Assembly (NCBI GenBank): GCA_003258405.1
Contig: QKPN01000008.1
Coordinates: 62,001-126,000 of the forward strand
Direction of reading: 5' to 3'
Length of the DNA: 64,000 nt
From: Rhodobacteraceae bacterium DSL-40
GTDB lineage: Bacteria > Pseudomonadota > Alphaproteobacteria > Rhodobacterales > Rhodobacteraceae
The notes below the pieces were generated by a model. The model had not been told where the DNA came from. It saw nothing but the letters and a program-made list of their open reading frames with translations, and did not search any database. Within the stretch, counting starts at the first letter, position 1. Each line of letters begins with the position of its first letter. Positions 1-8,390 of this stretch are shown here, one piece after another. A program made the position numbers and the translations under genes.

Positions 1-411
1 ATCCATCGCCGCGCGGTCGATGCCGTAGGCCTTTTCCGAGACGGTGAGCGAGAGGATGCGGATCGCGGGGTCGCAGGCCGCCTCGAGGATCGCCGCCGGA
101 TCGCCGCCGAGGGTCGGGCCGTGGGCGCCGATCACCCGGGCGCGGTTTTCCGGCCCGCGGACCAGCACGGTATAGAGACCGTTCTGGGCCGCCATCGCGT
201 CGGGGATCTCGCGGCTCCGGAGGTTCGCCCCCAGGATCCGCCAGTCGCCGCCGCCCGAGGCGAGGGCATCATCCGTCGCCACCGCCTGATGCGCGCGGTG
301 GAAGGCTCCGAGGCCGAGATGCAGGATCCCGACCCCGTGCGCCGCGCGATCGTAGCGCGGAACCTCGACACCGGAGGGCAGATCCTCCGTGCCACTGAGG
401 CGCGGGTTCAT
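1..411 (-). CDS. uxuB: Fructuronate reductase / mannitol dehydrogenase family, N-terminal part (cut by window edge)
   Basis: The minus strand is open from an ATG at 411 to the window edge, giving 137 residues with no stop. The N-terminus contains VGILHLGLGAFHRAHQ, typical of the polyol dehydrogenase family that includes fructuronate reductase (UxuB) and mannitol dehydrogenase. This is followed by a GDW-x-ILG-x-NLRS stretch, also seen in that family. The ATG overlaps the uxuA stop as ATGA, so the two are probably translationally coupled. Next to uxuA, the likely role is NAD-dependent interconversion of fructuronate and mannonate in the cytoplasm. The catalytic C-terminal half lies outside the window, so mannitol or tagaturonate specificity cannot be excluded. 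Confidence 0.85.
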   Translation of the reverse strand, partial: MNPRLSGTEDLPSGVEVPRYDRAAHGVGILHLGLGAFHRAHQAVATDDALASGGGDWRILGANLRSREIPDAMAAQNGLYTVLVRGPENRARVIGAHGPTLGGDPAAILEAACDPAIRILSLTVSEKAYGIDRAAMD

Positions 412-1616
412 GCCACGCCCCGGTGCAGCAGCGCGGCCTCGACCCCGCGCAGTTCGGCAAGCCCCTTCAGGCGGCCGATCGCGGGGTACCCCGGCTGGCC
501 GCCGCGACCAATGTCGTCGAGGATGTCCTGGCCATGGTCGGGGCGCATCGGGATCTCGGCATCGGCCCGTCCCGCCTCTCGCCGCCGTGCTTCCTCCCTG
601 AGCACCGCGGCGACGAGCGCGACCATGTCGGTCTGGCCGCCCAGATGCTCGTCCTCGAAGAACGAGCCGCGGATCGCATCGCCATCGCGCCGGACGTTGC
701 GCAGGTGCAGGAAATGCACCCGGTCCCCGAGCCGCTCCATCATGCCGGGCAGATCATTGTCGGGGCGCGCCCCGAGCGAGCCCGAGCAGAGGGTGATGCC
801 GTTGGCCGGCAGATCGACCGCCGCCACGCGTTCGGCATAGTCGGTCTCGGTCGACATGATGCGCGGCAGGCCGAGCAGACCGAAGGGCGGATCGTCGGGA
901 TGGCAGCAGAGCCGGAGCCCGAGCTCCTCCGCGGCCGGCACGACCATCTCGAGGAAATCGTGGAAATTGCGCCGCAGCACCGCCTCCGTCACCGGCGCAT
1001 AGCTTTCGAGCAGCGCGCGCACATCCTCGAGGCTGAAGCGCTCCGCCGCACCCGGCAGGCCGAAGACGACATTGCCCGCCAGCGCCTCGCGGCGCGCATC
1101 GTCCATCTCGGCGAACCGGCGGGCGGCTTCCTCGCGGATCTCCTCGGGGAAATCCTCCGCAGCACCCTTCCGCTGCAGGATATGGATGTCGAAGGCCGCG
1201 AAATCGGTGAAGTCGAAGCGCATGCAGGTCGCCCCGTTCGGGCGACGCCAGGCAAGATCGGTGCGGGTCCAGTCGAGCACCGGCATGAAGTTGTAGCAGA
1301 TGACTTCGATGCCCGCCGCCTTGAGGTGGCCGAGCGAGGTGATCCAGTTCGCGACATGCTCGCGCCACGGACCGCTCTGTGTCTTGATCGCCTCGCTGAC
1401 GGGCAGGCTCTCGACGACCTCCCATCCGAGCCCCGAGGGGCTGCCGTCGTGCATCACCGCGAGCTGCTGCTGCCGCCGGGCGATCTCCTCGGGCGACCAG
1501 ACCTCGCCGGTGGGCAGGTGGTGGAGCGCGGTGACCACGCCCCGGACGCCTGCCTGAAGCATGTCGTCGACGGAAACCCGGTCGTTCGGGCCGAACCAGC
1601 GCCATGTATGCCGCAT
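408..1616 (-). CDS. uxuA: Mannonate dehydratase
   Basis: The product is 402 residues, the usual UxuA size. It starts MRHTWRWFGPND, the conserved N-terminus of the family. Other hallmarks are YNFMPVLDW (about 108-116), CHPDDPP (about 238-244, metal-binding region), HLRN near 304 and MRPDHG near 357. UxuA is a Mn-dependent TIM-barrel enzyme that dehydrates D-mannonate to 2-keto-3-deoxygluconate in the cytoplasm. The gene lies 23 bp downstream of the dehydrogenase gene and overlaps uxuB by 4 bp. It belongs to the TRAP/hexuronate operon, probably controlled by the GntR regulator at 5573-6253. Confidence 0.95.
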   Translation of the reverse strand: MRHTWRWFGPNDRVSVDDMLQAGVRGVVTALHHLPTGEVWSPEEIARRQQQLAVMHDGSPSGLGWEVVESLPVSEAIKTQSGPWREHVANWITSLGHLKAAGIEVICYNFMPVLDWTRTDLAWRRPNGATCMRFDFTDFAAFDIHILQRKGAAEDFPEEIREEAARRFAEMDDARREALAGNVVFGLPGAAERFSLEDVRALLESYAPVTEAVLRRNFHDFLEMVVPAAEELGLRLCCHPDDPPFGLLGLPRIMSTETDYAERVAAVDLPANGITLCSGSLGARPDNDLPGMMERLGDRVHFLHLRNVRRDGDAIRGSFFEDEHLGGQTDMVALVAAVLREEARRREAGRADAEIPMRPDHGQDILDDIGRGGQPGYPAIGRLKGLAELRGVEAALLHRGVA

Positions 1617-1639
1617 CGTAACCTCCTTGCGCGCGCCGG

Positions 1640-2680
1640 TCAGGCCGCGAAATCCAGTTGCACCTTGACCGCCTGCGCGCGGTCCCCGGCAAGATCGAAG
1701 GCCCGGACCGCCTCGCGGGCAGGCAGAACCTGCGTGACCATCGGTGCAAGGTCGATCTCACCCGCCCCGATCATGCGCACGGCTTCGGCAAATTCGGTGT
1801 CGAACCTGTGGGTGCCGAGGAGCCGCAGCTCCTTGCCGACGATCTGGTTGAGGGGCAGGGGCGTCGGCCCTGCGACGCCGATCTGCACGAGGGTTCCCTG
1901 CGGACGGGTGACGCCGACGGCCTGGGCGATGGCATGGGCATTGGCCGAGCATTCGAGCACGATGTCGATCCGGCCCTTGCCCTCGGTGAGATCCGAGAGG
2001 CCATCGGCGTCGCGCGCGACGTTCACCACCCGGTCCGCGCCGAGGCGTTCGGCGATCCCGAGGGTGAAATCCTGCACATCGGTCACCACGATCTCCGCCG
2101 CACCGCGCAGCCGGGCGAGCGCGGTGCAGATCGCCCCGATCGGCCCGGCGCCCGTCACCAGCACCCGTGCCCCCTCGAGCGGCGGGGCGACGTTGAGCGC
2201 ATGCAGGCAGACCGAGAGCGGCTCGGCGCCCGCCGCGGCCTCCGCCCCGATGCCTTCGGGCAGGGGGAGGCATTGCGCGACGGGATGGGCGATCCGGGTG
2301 CGGAAGAGGCCGTTCTCGTGCGGCACCCGCAGGGCGGAGCCGTTGAAGCGCATGTGGAGACAGTGTCGCTCGAGGCCCGCACGGCAGAATTCGCAGGTGC
2401 CGCAGGGCCGGGAGGGGCAGAGCGCGACGAGCTGGCCCGGGCGCAGGCCGGAACCGTCCGGCGCGGTCTCGATCACGCCGGCGGCCTCGTGGCCGAGGAT
2501 GATCGGCTCGCTGACCCGGATCGGGCCGAAGCCGCCGTCGTGGTAGTAGTGCAGGTCAGAGCCGCAGATGCCGCCGCGGGCGACGCGGACGATGGCGGTG
2601 TCGGGGGATGTCTCAGGATCGGGCAGATCCTCGATCCGCAGGTCATGGGCCGCATAGAGGCGGCAGGCGAGATCGCTCAT
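1640..2680 (-). CDS. Zinc-dependent L-idonate 5-dehydrogenase-like MDR enzyme
   Basis: This is a 346-residue medium-chain zinc dehydrogenase. Catalytic zinc ligands are visible as C39 (in GGICGSDLHYYHDGG) and H64-E65 (ILGHE). The structural zinc cysteines are C93, C96, C99 and C107. A Rossmann motif VTGAGPIG follows near the middle. The GGICGSDLHYYHDGGFG segment is typical of L-idonate 5-dehydrogenases, which oxidise idonate to 5-ketogluconate. Lying between the TRAP transporter and uxuA, it probably oxidises a sugar acid or alditol brought in by that carrier. The exact substrate is inferred. Only 1 bp separates it from dctM, so it is part of the same transcript. Confidence 0.85.
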   Translation of the reverse strand: MSDLACRLYAAHDLRIEDLPDPETSPDTAIVRVARGGICGSDLHYYHDGGFGPIRVSEPIILGHEAAGVIETAPDGSGLRPGQLVALCPSRPCGTCEFCRAGLERHCLHMRFNGSALRVPHENGLFRTRIAHPVAQCLPLPEGIGAEAAAGAEPLSVCLHALNVAPPLEGARVLVTGAGPIGAICTALARLRGAAEIVVTDVQDFTLGIAERLGADRVVNVARDADGLSDLTEGKGRIDIVLECSANAHAIAQAVGVTRPQGTLVQIGVAGPTPLPLNQIVGKELRLLGTHRFDTEFAEAVRMIGAGEIDLAPMVTQVLPAREAVRAFDLAGDRAQAVKVQLDFAA

Positions 2681-2681
2681 G

Positions 2682-3959
2682 TCACTTGTCCATCAGGGAA
2701 GGCAGGAAGGTGCTGATCGCCGGGATGTAGGAGACGAGGAGCAGCACGAAGATGTTGGTCGCGAGGTAGGGCACCAGGGCGCGGATCACCGGGGCAAGCG
2801 GCAGCCGGGCAATATTGGCGCAGACGAACATGCAGACGCCGACCGGCGGGGTGGTGAGCCCGATCATGAGGTTCAGGACCGCGAAGACCGCGAAATGCAG
2901 CGGCTCGATCCCGACGCCCTGCGCCAGGGTCATCAGCGGCACGAAGAGGATGATGAGCGCCGCGATCGTCTCCATGAACATGCCGACGACGAGCAGGATC
3001 AGGTTGATGAGCAGGATCACCAGGAACTTGTTGTCGGTGACCGAAAGCACCGCATCGGCGATCATCTGCGGAATGCGCTCGCTGACGAGGATCCAGCCGA
3101 AGACATTCGCGGTGCCCACGAGGACGAGGATGCCCGCGGAGGAGACCGCGCTGTTGACGAGAATGCGTGGCACCGCGCGCAGCGGCAGCTCGCGGTAGAT
3201 GAAGGCGCCGACGACGATGGCGTAGATCGAGGCGACGACCGCGGTTTCGGTGGGCGTGACAAAGCCCGAGAGCATCCCGCCGACGATGAGCCCTGTCATC
3301 GCCAGCGCCCAGAACGCGCCGAGAAAGGCCGAGCCCAGCTCGCCCCAGCCCTGCCAGGGCTGGCGCGGGAAATCGCGCCGGAGCGCGATGATGTAGGTGG
3401 TGACCATCATCGCTCCGCCGAGCAGCAGGCCGGGCACGGCGCCCGCGATGAACATCTTGCCGACCGAGATGCCCGCGAGCGAGCCGACGATGATCATCGG
3501 CACGGAGGGTGGTATGATCGGCCCGACGGTCGAGGAGGCCGCGGTGACGGCGGCCGAGAAATCAGCGGGATAACCGGCCTTCTTCATGCCGGGGATCATC
3601 ATCCCGCCGATGGAGGCGGCGTCGGCGACCGCGGTGCCGGAGATGCCGCCGAAGAGCATCGAGGAGGCGACATTGGTCTGGGCGAGGCCGCCGCGGATCC
3701 AGCCGACCATGGCTTGCGCGAAGCGAATGATCCGGCCGGTGATGCCGCCGCCGTTCATGAGGTTGCCGGCCAGGATGAAGCCCGGGATGCAGAGCAGCAC
3801 GAAGCTGTCGATGCCCGCATACATCTTCTGCGGGATCACCACGAGCGGCATGCCGGTCCAGAGCAGGTAGGCCAGCGACGAGAGGCCGAGCGTGATCGCC
3901 ACGGGCATGCCGATCACCAGTCCGAAAAGGAAGGTGAGGCCGAGAACGGCGAGGCTCAT
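2682..3959 (-). CDS. dctM: TRAP transporter large permease (DctM)
   Basis: The product is 425 residues starting MSLAVLGLTFLFGLVIGMP. The reading frame stays open upstream to 4619, but that part overlaps dctQ in another frame and has no permease character. The ATG at 3959 overlaps the dctQ stop as ATGA and is clearly the start. The protein is almost entirely hydrophobic, with about 12 membrane segments and glycine-rich stretches such as FGGISGTAVADAASIG and PPSVPMII that are typical of DctM. It forms the Na+-coupled transport channel with DctQ and receives substrate from DctP. Context suggests a hexuronate, aldonate or mannonate substrate. Confidence 0.93.
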   Translation of the reverse strand: MSLAVLGLTFLFGLVIGMPVAITLGLSSLAYLLWTGMPLVVIPQKMYAGIDSFVLLCIPGFILAGNLMNGGGITGRIIRFAQAMVGWIRGGLAQTNVASSMLFGGISGTAVADAASIGGMMIPGMKKAGYPADFSAAVTAASSTVGPIIPPSVPMIIVGSLAGISVGKMFIAGAVPGLLLGGAMMVTTYIIALRRDFPRQPWQGWGELGSAFLGAFWALAMTGLIVGGMLSGFVTPTETAVVASIYAIVVGAFIYRELPLRAVPRILVNSAVSSAGILVLVGTANVFGWILVSERIPQMIADAVLSVTDNKFLVILLINLILLVVGMFMETIAALIILFVPLMTLAQGVGIEPLHFAVFAVLNLMIGLTTPPVGVCMFVCANIARLPLAPVIRALVPYLATNIFVLLLVSYIPAISTFLPSLMDK

Positions 3960-4459
3960 TCGATGTCTCCCTCGGATTTTTCGGGGCGGCCGTCGGCGGC
4001 GCCGGAAAGCATGCCCGCAACGCGCAGAAGGGCGGCGAGCGCAAGGGCTGCAAGCAGCAGCAGGACGCTGCCGTGGACCCAGTTCATCGGCAGGCCCATC
4101 GCGGGCGAGGTCTGCATCGTGCCGATCCGGGTGAAGCGCGCGGCCGGGGCGATCAGCAGGGCGCAAAAGCCGAGGACGAGCACGGCCGAGAGCAGCCGGA
4201 AGCGCCAGGGCCAGGCGCCGGGCGCGCTTTCGCTGGCGAGATCGACATTGACGAGATCCCCGGTGAAGAGCGCGAGCCCCGAGCCGAAGGCGGCGAGATA
4301 GAGCAGGGCAAAGCGCGAGAGCTCTTCCGTCCAGACCGGAGAGCTGCCGACGAATCCCCGCCCGATGACCTGGATGGTGACGGCGGCGATCAGGACCGAG
4401 AACGCCACGCCGGTGCCCAGTCTCAGGAATGTCTGCAACGCACGGATCAGTGCGGCCAT
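3956..4459 (-). CDS. dctQ: TRAP transporter small permease (DctQ)
   Basis: The product is 167 residues with four predicted membrane segments and the family motif WTEELSRFALLYLAAFGSG (about 43-61). The charged C-terminal tail is cytoplasmic in character. DctQ partners DctM in the inner membrane. The gene overlaps dctM by 4 bp and lies 104 bp after dctP; that spacer contains a strong stem-loop at 4529-4551, which probably lowers membrane-subunit expression relative to the binding protein. Confidence 0.92.
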   Translation of the reverse strand: MAALIRALQTFLRLGTGVAFSVLIAAVTIQVIGRGFVGSSPVWTEELSRFALLYLAAFGSGLALFTGDLVNVDLASESAPGAWPWRFRLLSAVLVLGFCALLIAPAARFTRIGTMQTSPAMGLPMNWVHGSVLLLLAALALAALLRVAGMLSGAADGRPEKSEGDIE

Positions 4460-4528
4460 GACTCCTCCTTGACGCGCGGCGGCCGGTCGGCCGGGCGTCC
4501 CTTGCGAGGTTGGATGTTGCTGATGGGA

Positions 4529-4551
4529 GCGGCCGGGGCGGGCCCGGCCGC
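4529..4551 (-). terminator. Stem-loop directly after dctP (intra-operon attenuator or mRNA stabiliser)
   Basis: GCGGCCGGG and CCCGGCCGC form a perfect 9-bp stem with a 5-base loop, 12 bp downstream of the dctP stop on the minus strand. There is no U-tract. Hairpins after a binding-protein gene commonly protect its mRNA, so this is more likely a processing or attenuation element than a full terminator. Confidence 0.55.
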
Positions 4552-4563
4552 GGGGGCTGGGGA

Positions 4564-5550
4564 TCAGCCCTGAGCGGCGAAGAGCTGCTCGACGATGGGG
4601 CGGATCTCAGCGTCGACATTCGCGATCACCGCGTCCTTCGCCTTGCTGGCGAAGGCGGCCTTGTCGCTGTCGACGAAGGTCATGCCCTTTTCCTCGAGCA
4701 CGCCCACGAGGCTCTGCTCGTCGGCGAGGAAGAGTTCGCGCTCATAGGCCTGCGCGGTCTGCGCGGCCTGCATCACGGCCTTCTTGTCGGCGTCCGAAAG
4801 GCGCGACCAGGTCATCTCCGAGATGGTGAGGTAGATCCAGGAGCGCACGTGCTCGGTCTTGTTCACGAATTTCTGGACTTCGTAGAAATTCGCGGAATCG
4901 ATCAGCGCGAGCGGATTTTCCTGTGCGTCGATCGTGCCGTTCTGGAGCGAGGTGAAGACCTCGCTGAAGGCCATCGGCGTCGGAGCGGCGCCGAGTGCCT
5001 CCCAGGTCTTGACGAAGAGCGGCACGTTCGGGACGCGGAGCTTGAGGCCGTTGAGGTCGTCGGGCGTATGGATCTCGCGGTTGGATGTGAGATCGCGCGG
5101 CCCGCGCGCGAAATAGGCAATCGGGCGGATCTGGGCGCGGGCGAGGATTTCGGCCTCGACCTTTTTGCCGATGTCGCCCGAGGCGACCGCGTCCATCGAT
5201 TCCAGGGTGGGATAGGCATAGGGCACCGCGAGCAAGGCCGCCATCGGCGCCCAGTTCTGCAGGCTCTCGCCGGTGATCGTCATGTCGGCCGTGCCGAGCT
5301 GCATGCCGTTGATCAGGTCGATTTCCTTGCCGAGCGACTCGTTGGGGAAGACCTGGACCTCGACGCGGCCATCGGTCAGGCGCGCGACTTCCTCGCCGAA
5401 TTTCAGCGAAGCCTTGTGCCAGCTGTTCTGTTCATTGGCGAGATGGCCGAGCTTCAGCGTGATCTCCGCAGCGGATGCGCGGATCGCGGGCGCGGCCAGA
5501 AGGCTTGCCCCGGCGAGAACGGTGAAGTGGCGGCGGTTGAGTTTCATCAT
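4564..5550 (-). CDS. dctP: TRAP transporter substrate-binding protein (DctP)
   Basis: The product is 328 residues. A signal sequence with an RRHFT twin-arginine-like motif at residues 6-10 is followed by AGASLLAAPAIRASA. The mature protein has the DctP-family layout, including a LRVPNVPLFVKTWEALGAAPTPM-like binding-arginine region (R near 165) and the QNGTIDAQENPLALI segment. It captures the substrate in the periplasm and delivers it to DctQM. It is the first transporter gene after the GntR regulator, 22 bp downstream. Neighbouring uxuA and dehydrogenase genes suggest a sugar acid, but the ligand cannot be read from the sequence. Confidence 0.93.
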   Translation of the reverse strand: MMKLNRRHFTVLAGASLLAAPAIRASAAEITLKLGHLANEQNSWHKASLKFGEEVARLTDGRVEVQVFPNESLGKEIDLINGMQLGTADMTITGESLQNWAPMAALLAVPYAYPTLESMDAVASGDIGKKVEAEILARAQIRPIAYFARGPRDLTSNREIHTPDDLNGLKLRVPNVPLFVKTWEALGAAPTPMAFSEVFTSLQNGTIDAQENPLALIDSANFYEVQKFVNKTEHVRSWIYLTISEMTWSRLSDADKKAVMQAAQTAQAYERELFLADEQSLVGVLEEKGMTFVDSDKAAFASKAKDAVIANVDAEIRPIVEQLFAAQG

Positions 5551-5572
5551 CTGTTTCCTCCCGATGACGTGC

Positions 5573-6253
5573 TTATTTCGTGAAGAATTCCGGTTTGCTG
5601 CGGGCGATCTCAGGCAGATCGTTCAGCAGCTCGCGCAGGTGCAGTCGCATTGCCTGTTCGGCCTGCTCCGGATCGTGGTGGCGGAGCGAGTCCACGATCG
5701 CCGTATGCTGGTCGATCAGCTTCTGCTGATCGAAGACCCGCGCCGTGATGTAGCGCAGGCGGTTCATCTGAGACTTGAGCCCCTCGAGCACGTTCCAGAC
5801 GTCCTCGTGCCCGGCGGCGATGGCGAGACTGCGGTGGAAGAGATCATCGAGCTCGATGAAACGCTCGACATCCTGCCGGGCCGAGGCCTCGCGCTGCGCG
5901 GCGAGCTGGGCATCGAGCTCGGCGATCGCGGCATCGGGCGCGGCAGACGAGACGATCCGGATCAGGTCGCTTTCCACCGCCTCGCGGATCAGCCGCGCCG
6001 AAAGCACCGCCTTGAGCGAGATGCGCCCGATGAAGGTGCCGCGCTGGGGCCGGACCTCGGCAAGCCCGTTGGCCGTCAGGCGGATGAAGGCCTCGCGCAC
6101 CGGCTGGCGGCTGACGCCGATCTGCCCCGCGATCTCGGTCTCGCTGATGCGCTCGCCCGGAGCAAGGTCGCCGCGCAGAACCCGGCCGTGCAGCCAGTCG
6201 TAGACCTGCTGTGCCGTCGAATGCGCCGGCACGATGAACGATGCCTGATCCAA
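5573..6253 (-). CDS. GntR-family (FadR/FCD) transcriptional regulator of the hexuronate/TRAP operon
   Basis: The product is 226 residues with an N-terminal winged helix (ISETEIAGQIGVSRQPVREAF, about 37-57) and a C-terminal all-helical FCD ligand domain. The start is a TTG at 6253, preceded by a good GGGAGGA ribosome site about 8 bases upstream; no in-frame ATG lies nearby. FCD-type GntR proteins usually repress sugar-acid catabolic operons and release DNA when a pathway intermediate binds. The gene is first in, and co-directional with, the TRAP/uxu operon, so autoregulation through the repeat at 6281-6300 is likely. This is functionally similar to UxuR/ExuR but orthology is not claimed. Confidence 0.88.
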   Translation of the reverse strand: MDQASFIVPAHSTAQQVYDWLHGRVLRGDLAPGERISETEIAGQIGVSRQPVREAFIRLTANGLAEVRPQRGTFIGRISLKAVLSARLIREAVESDLIRIVSSAAPDAAIAELDAQLAAQREASARQDVERFIELDDLFHRSLAIAAGHEDVWNVLEGLKSQMNRLRYITARVFDQQKLIDQHTAIVDSLRHHDPEQAEQAMRLHLRELLNDLPEIARSKPEFFTK

Positions 6254-6280
6254 TGCTCAAATCCTCCCTTCCCCCTGCTA

Positions 6281-6300
6281 TACCATACTTCCATACAAGT
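6281..6300 (-). promoter_or_regulatory. Candidate GntR operator with CCATAC direct repeats
   Basis: CCATAC-TT-CCATAC occurs at 6283-6296, flanked by an ACTT/AAGT dyad (6287-6290 and 6297-6300). It lies about 30-50 bp upstream of the TTG start of the GntR gene in an AT-rich patch. The position and symmetry fit an autoregulatory operator. No binding data support it. Confidence 0.4.
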
Positions 6301-6376
6301 CAACATTGGCCGGTATTGGGGGACCATGGCACAAGAGTGCGATTGCCGCGGCTTCTGCACCGGATTTCTCTCCGAC

Positions 6377-6394
6377 TGGTCACGTAACTGTCGC
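6377..6394 (+). promoter_or_regulatory. Candidate Pho box upstream of phoX
   Basis: TGGTCAC-GTAA-CTGTCGC has two 7-bp half-sites spaced by 4 bp. Compared with the CTGTCAC consensus they match 5 of 7 and 6 of 7 positions. It lies 84 bp before the PhoX-family start codon, a suitable place for PhoB activation. The match is partial. Confidence 0.4.
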
Positions 6395-6477
6395 AAAGGC
6401 GCGGTAACCGGGGAGCCTCAATCCTCAACGACGCGCAAAGCATTCCGTTGCAGCGTCCCTGCCTCAAGAGGTCCGTC

Positions 6478-8295
6478 ATGTTCGCCAGGAAACTGGTTCT
6501 GCTCGCCACGACGGCTGTCGTCGGCTCGCTGACCGCCGCCCACGCCGACAGCATCGAATTCTCGCCCGTCCCGTTTCCGGATACCGATGCCGCGAAGCGC
6601 CAAGTCGTCGCCACCGACAGCGTGACCGTCGACGGCACGCAGAACGCCATCGGCTATCACATCCTCGCCCGCAGCGGCGACGAGATCGGCGGAAACATCT
6701 TCGCGGAGCTCACTGACGAGAACGGCAAGCCGGTGATGAACACCGACGGCTCGACCCATGTCTCCGCCGATGCCGATTTCAGCTCGCTCCTGCCGGTGGG
6801 CGACAAGCTCTTCTCGATCAGCCACTTCGAATCCCGCCCCGGCGCGATGTATGTCTCCGAGCTCAGCCAGGATCCCGACACCGGCCTGCTGACAGCGGTC
6901 TCGACGCGCCCGGTGGACTTCTCCTCCGTCGGCGGCCTCTGGGTGCCCTGCGCCGGGTCGGTCACGCCCTGGGGTTCGCATCTCGGCTCCGAGGAATACG
7001 AGCCCGACGCCCGCGAGGTGCAGGACGCGGCAGCGCTCGAGGATATCGACGACTATTTCTATCCGATGGCCCGCTATTTCGGCGTCGACCCGTCAAAGAT
7101 GACGCTCGACGAGTTCCGCGCCGTCTTCAATCCCTACGCCTATGGCTGGCTGACGGAAGTCGCGGTGACCAACGAGGCAGGAGACACTGCGGTTTCCAAG
7201 CATTACGCCATGGGCCGCCTCGCGCATGAGCTCGGCTACGTGATGCCGGATGGCAAGACCGCCTATCTTTCCGACGACGGCACGAATGTCGGCCTCTTCA
7301 TGTATGTGGGCGATGCCGAGGGCAATCTCGACTCCGGCTCGCTCTATGCGCTGAAGTGGAACCAGACCTCGGGCGAGGGCGCCGGCGCGGCGGATGTCGA
7401 GTGGGTCGATCTCGGCCACGCAACTTCCGAGGAAATCAAGACGATCGTCGACGAGAAACCGTCCTTCAGCGACATCTTCGAGGCCGCGGCGCCGGGCGAA
7501 GACGGCAGCTGCGCCGAGGGCTTCACCTCGATCAATACCTCGCCCGGCCAGGAATGTCTCAAGCTCAAGGACGGCATGGAGCTCGCCGCCTCGCGTCTTG
7601 AAACCCGCCGCTATGCTGCGATGAAGGGAGCCACAACCGAGCTCCGCAAGGAAGAGGGCATCACTTTCGATCCGGCGTCCAGCACGCTCTTCGTCGCCAT
7701 CTCGGAAGTCGAGAAGGGCATGGGCGCGGGCAGCAAGAACGACATCGGCGGCCCGGACCACATCCAGGTTGCGGAAAACCCCTGCGGTGCGGTCTACGGC
7801 CTCGACGTCTCCTCCGACGAGAACATCGGCTCCGACTACGTCGCCAAGACCATGAAGGCGCTCGTGGAAGGCAAGCCGGTGAGCGAGGCCGACATGTCTG
7901 CCGCCTCGGATCCGAGCTGCGATCCGTCGCATTCCATGTGCGGGGCCGCGGCCGAAGCCAATACCTGCGACATCAACGGCATCGCCAACCCCGACAACGT
8001 GACCTTCATCACCGGGACGCGCACGCTCGTCATCGGCGAGGACACCGGCGATGGGCATCAGAACGACGCGATCTGGGCCTACAACCTCGACAGCGGCGAA
8101 CTGACGCGGATCTTCACCACGCCCTACGGCTCGGAGACGACCTCGCCCTATTTCTACCCCGACATCAACGGCTGGTCCTACCTGATGGCCGTGGTGCAGC
8201 ATCCATATGGCGAATCCGACGAGGACAAGCTCGCGGAACCGTCCGACGCTGCCGCCTATGTCGGCTATATCGGCCCGATGAAGGCCTGGCAGTAA
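6478..8295 (+). CDS. phoX: PhoX-family (DUF839) alkaline phosphatase-like secreted protein
   Basis: The product is 605 residues from the ATG at 6478 (an AAGAGGT ribosome site precedes it). It begins with a signal peptide, MFARKLVLLATTAVVGSLTAAHA. The body resembles the PhoX/DUF839 family of Ca-dependent phosphatases: GGLWVPCAGSVTPWGSHLGSEE (with CAGS-x-TPW-x-x-xLGSEE as the key pattern), GRLAHEL, AYLSDDG and a C-terminal LVIGEDTGDGHQNDAIW segment. The role would be periplasmic release of phosphate from organic esters. PhoX proteins are usually Tat-exported, whereas this signal has no RR pair. Three cysteine-rich segments near 350, 480 and 500 are extra. A two-haem protein gene follows 95 bp later. 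Phosphatase activity is inferred from family. Confidence 0.8.
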   Translation: MFARKLVLLATTAVVGSLTAAHADSIEFSPVPFPDTDAAKRQVVATDSVTVDGTQNAIGYHILARSGDEIGGNIFAELTDENGKPVMNTDGSTHVSADADFSSLLPVGDKLFSISHFESRPGAMYVSELSQDPDTGLLTAVSTRPVDFSSVGGLWVPCAGSVTPWGSHLGSEEYEPDAREVQDAAALEDIDDYFYPMARYFGVDPSKMTLDEFRAVFNPYAYGWLTEVAVTNEAGDTAVSKHYAMGRLAHELGYVMPDGKTAYLSDDGTNVGLFMYVGDAEGNLDSGSLYALKWNQTSGEGAGAADVEWVDLGHATSEEIKTIVDEKPSFSDIFEAAAPGEDGSCAEGFTSINTSPGQECLKLKDGMELAASRLETRRYAAMKGATTELRKEEGITFDPASSTLFVAISEVEKGMGAGSKNDIGGPDHIQVAENPCGAVYGLDVSSDENIGSDYVAKTMKALVEGKPVSEADMSAASDPSCDPSHSMCGAAAEANTCDINGIANPDNVTFITGTRTLVIGEDTGDGHQNDAIWAYNLDSGELTRIFTTPYGSETTSPYFYPDINGWSYLMAVVQHPYGESDEDKLAEPSDAAAYVGYIGPMKAWQ

Positions 8296-8321
8296 GGCAC
8301 GCGCCCCTGAAGCCGACGTGG

Positions 8322-8341
8322 AAGGCGCCCTTGGGCGCCTT
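8322..8341 (+). terminator. Stem-loop between the PhoX-family and cytochrome genes
   Basis: AAGGCGCCC and GGGCGCCTT form a perfect 9-bp stem around a TT loop, 27 bp after the phoX stop. Only a short T run follows. It is likely a partial terminator that would reduce expression of the next gene. Confidence 0.55.
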
Positions 8342-8390
8342 TCGCACGCCCGCGACACCGATGCCCTTCCGACGACGGAGAACCTGCCCC

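Noticed and set aside
423-2546. A 707-residue open frame on the plus strand antisense to uxuA and the dehydrogenase
   Set aside because: It is antisense to two well-supported genes, is Arg/Pro/Asp-rich with no recognisable motif and is typical of open shadow frames in GC-rich DNA.
2682-4619. A 645-residue single frame that would fuse DctM to upstream sequence
   Set aside because: The extension overlaps dctQ in another frame and lacks membrane character. The ATG at 3959 overlapping the dctQ stop is the natural start.
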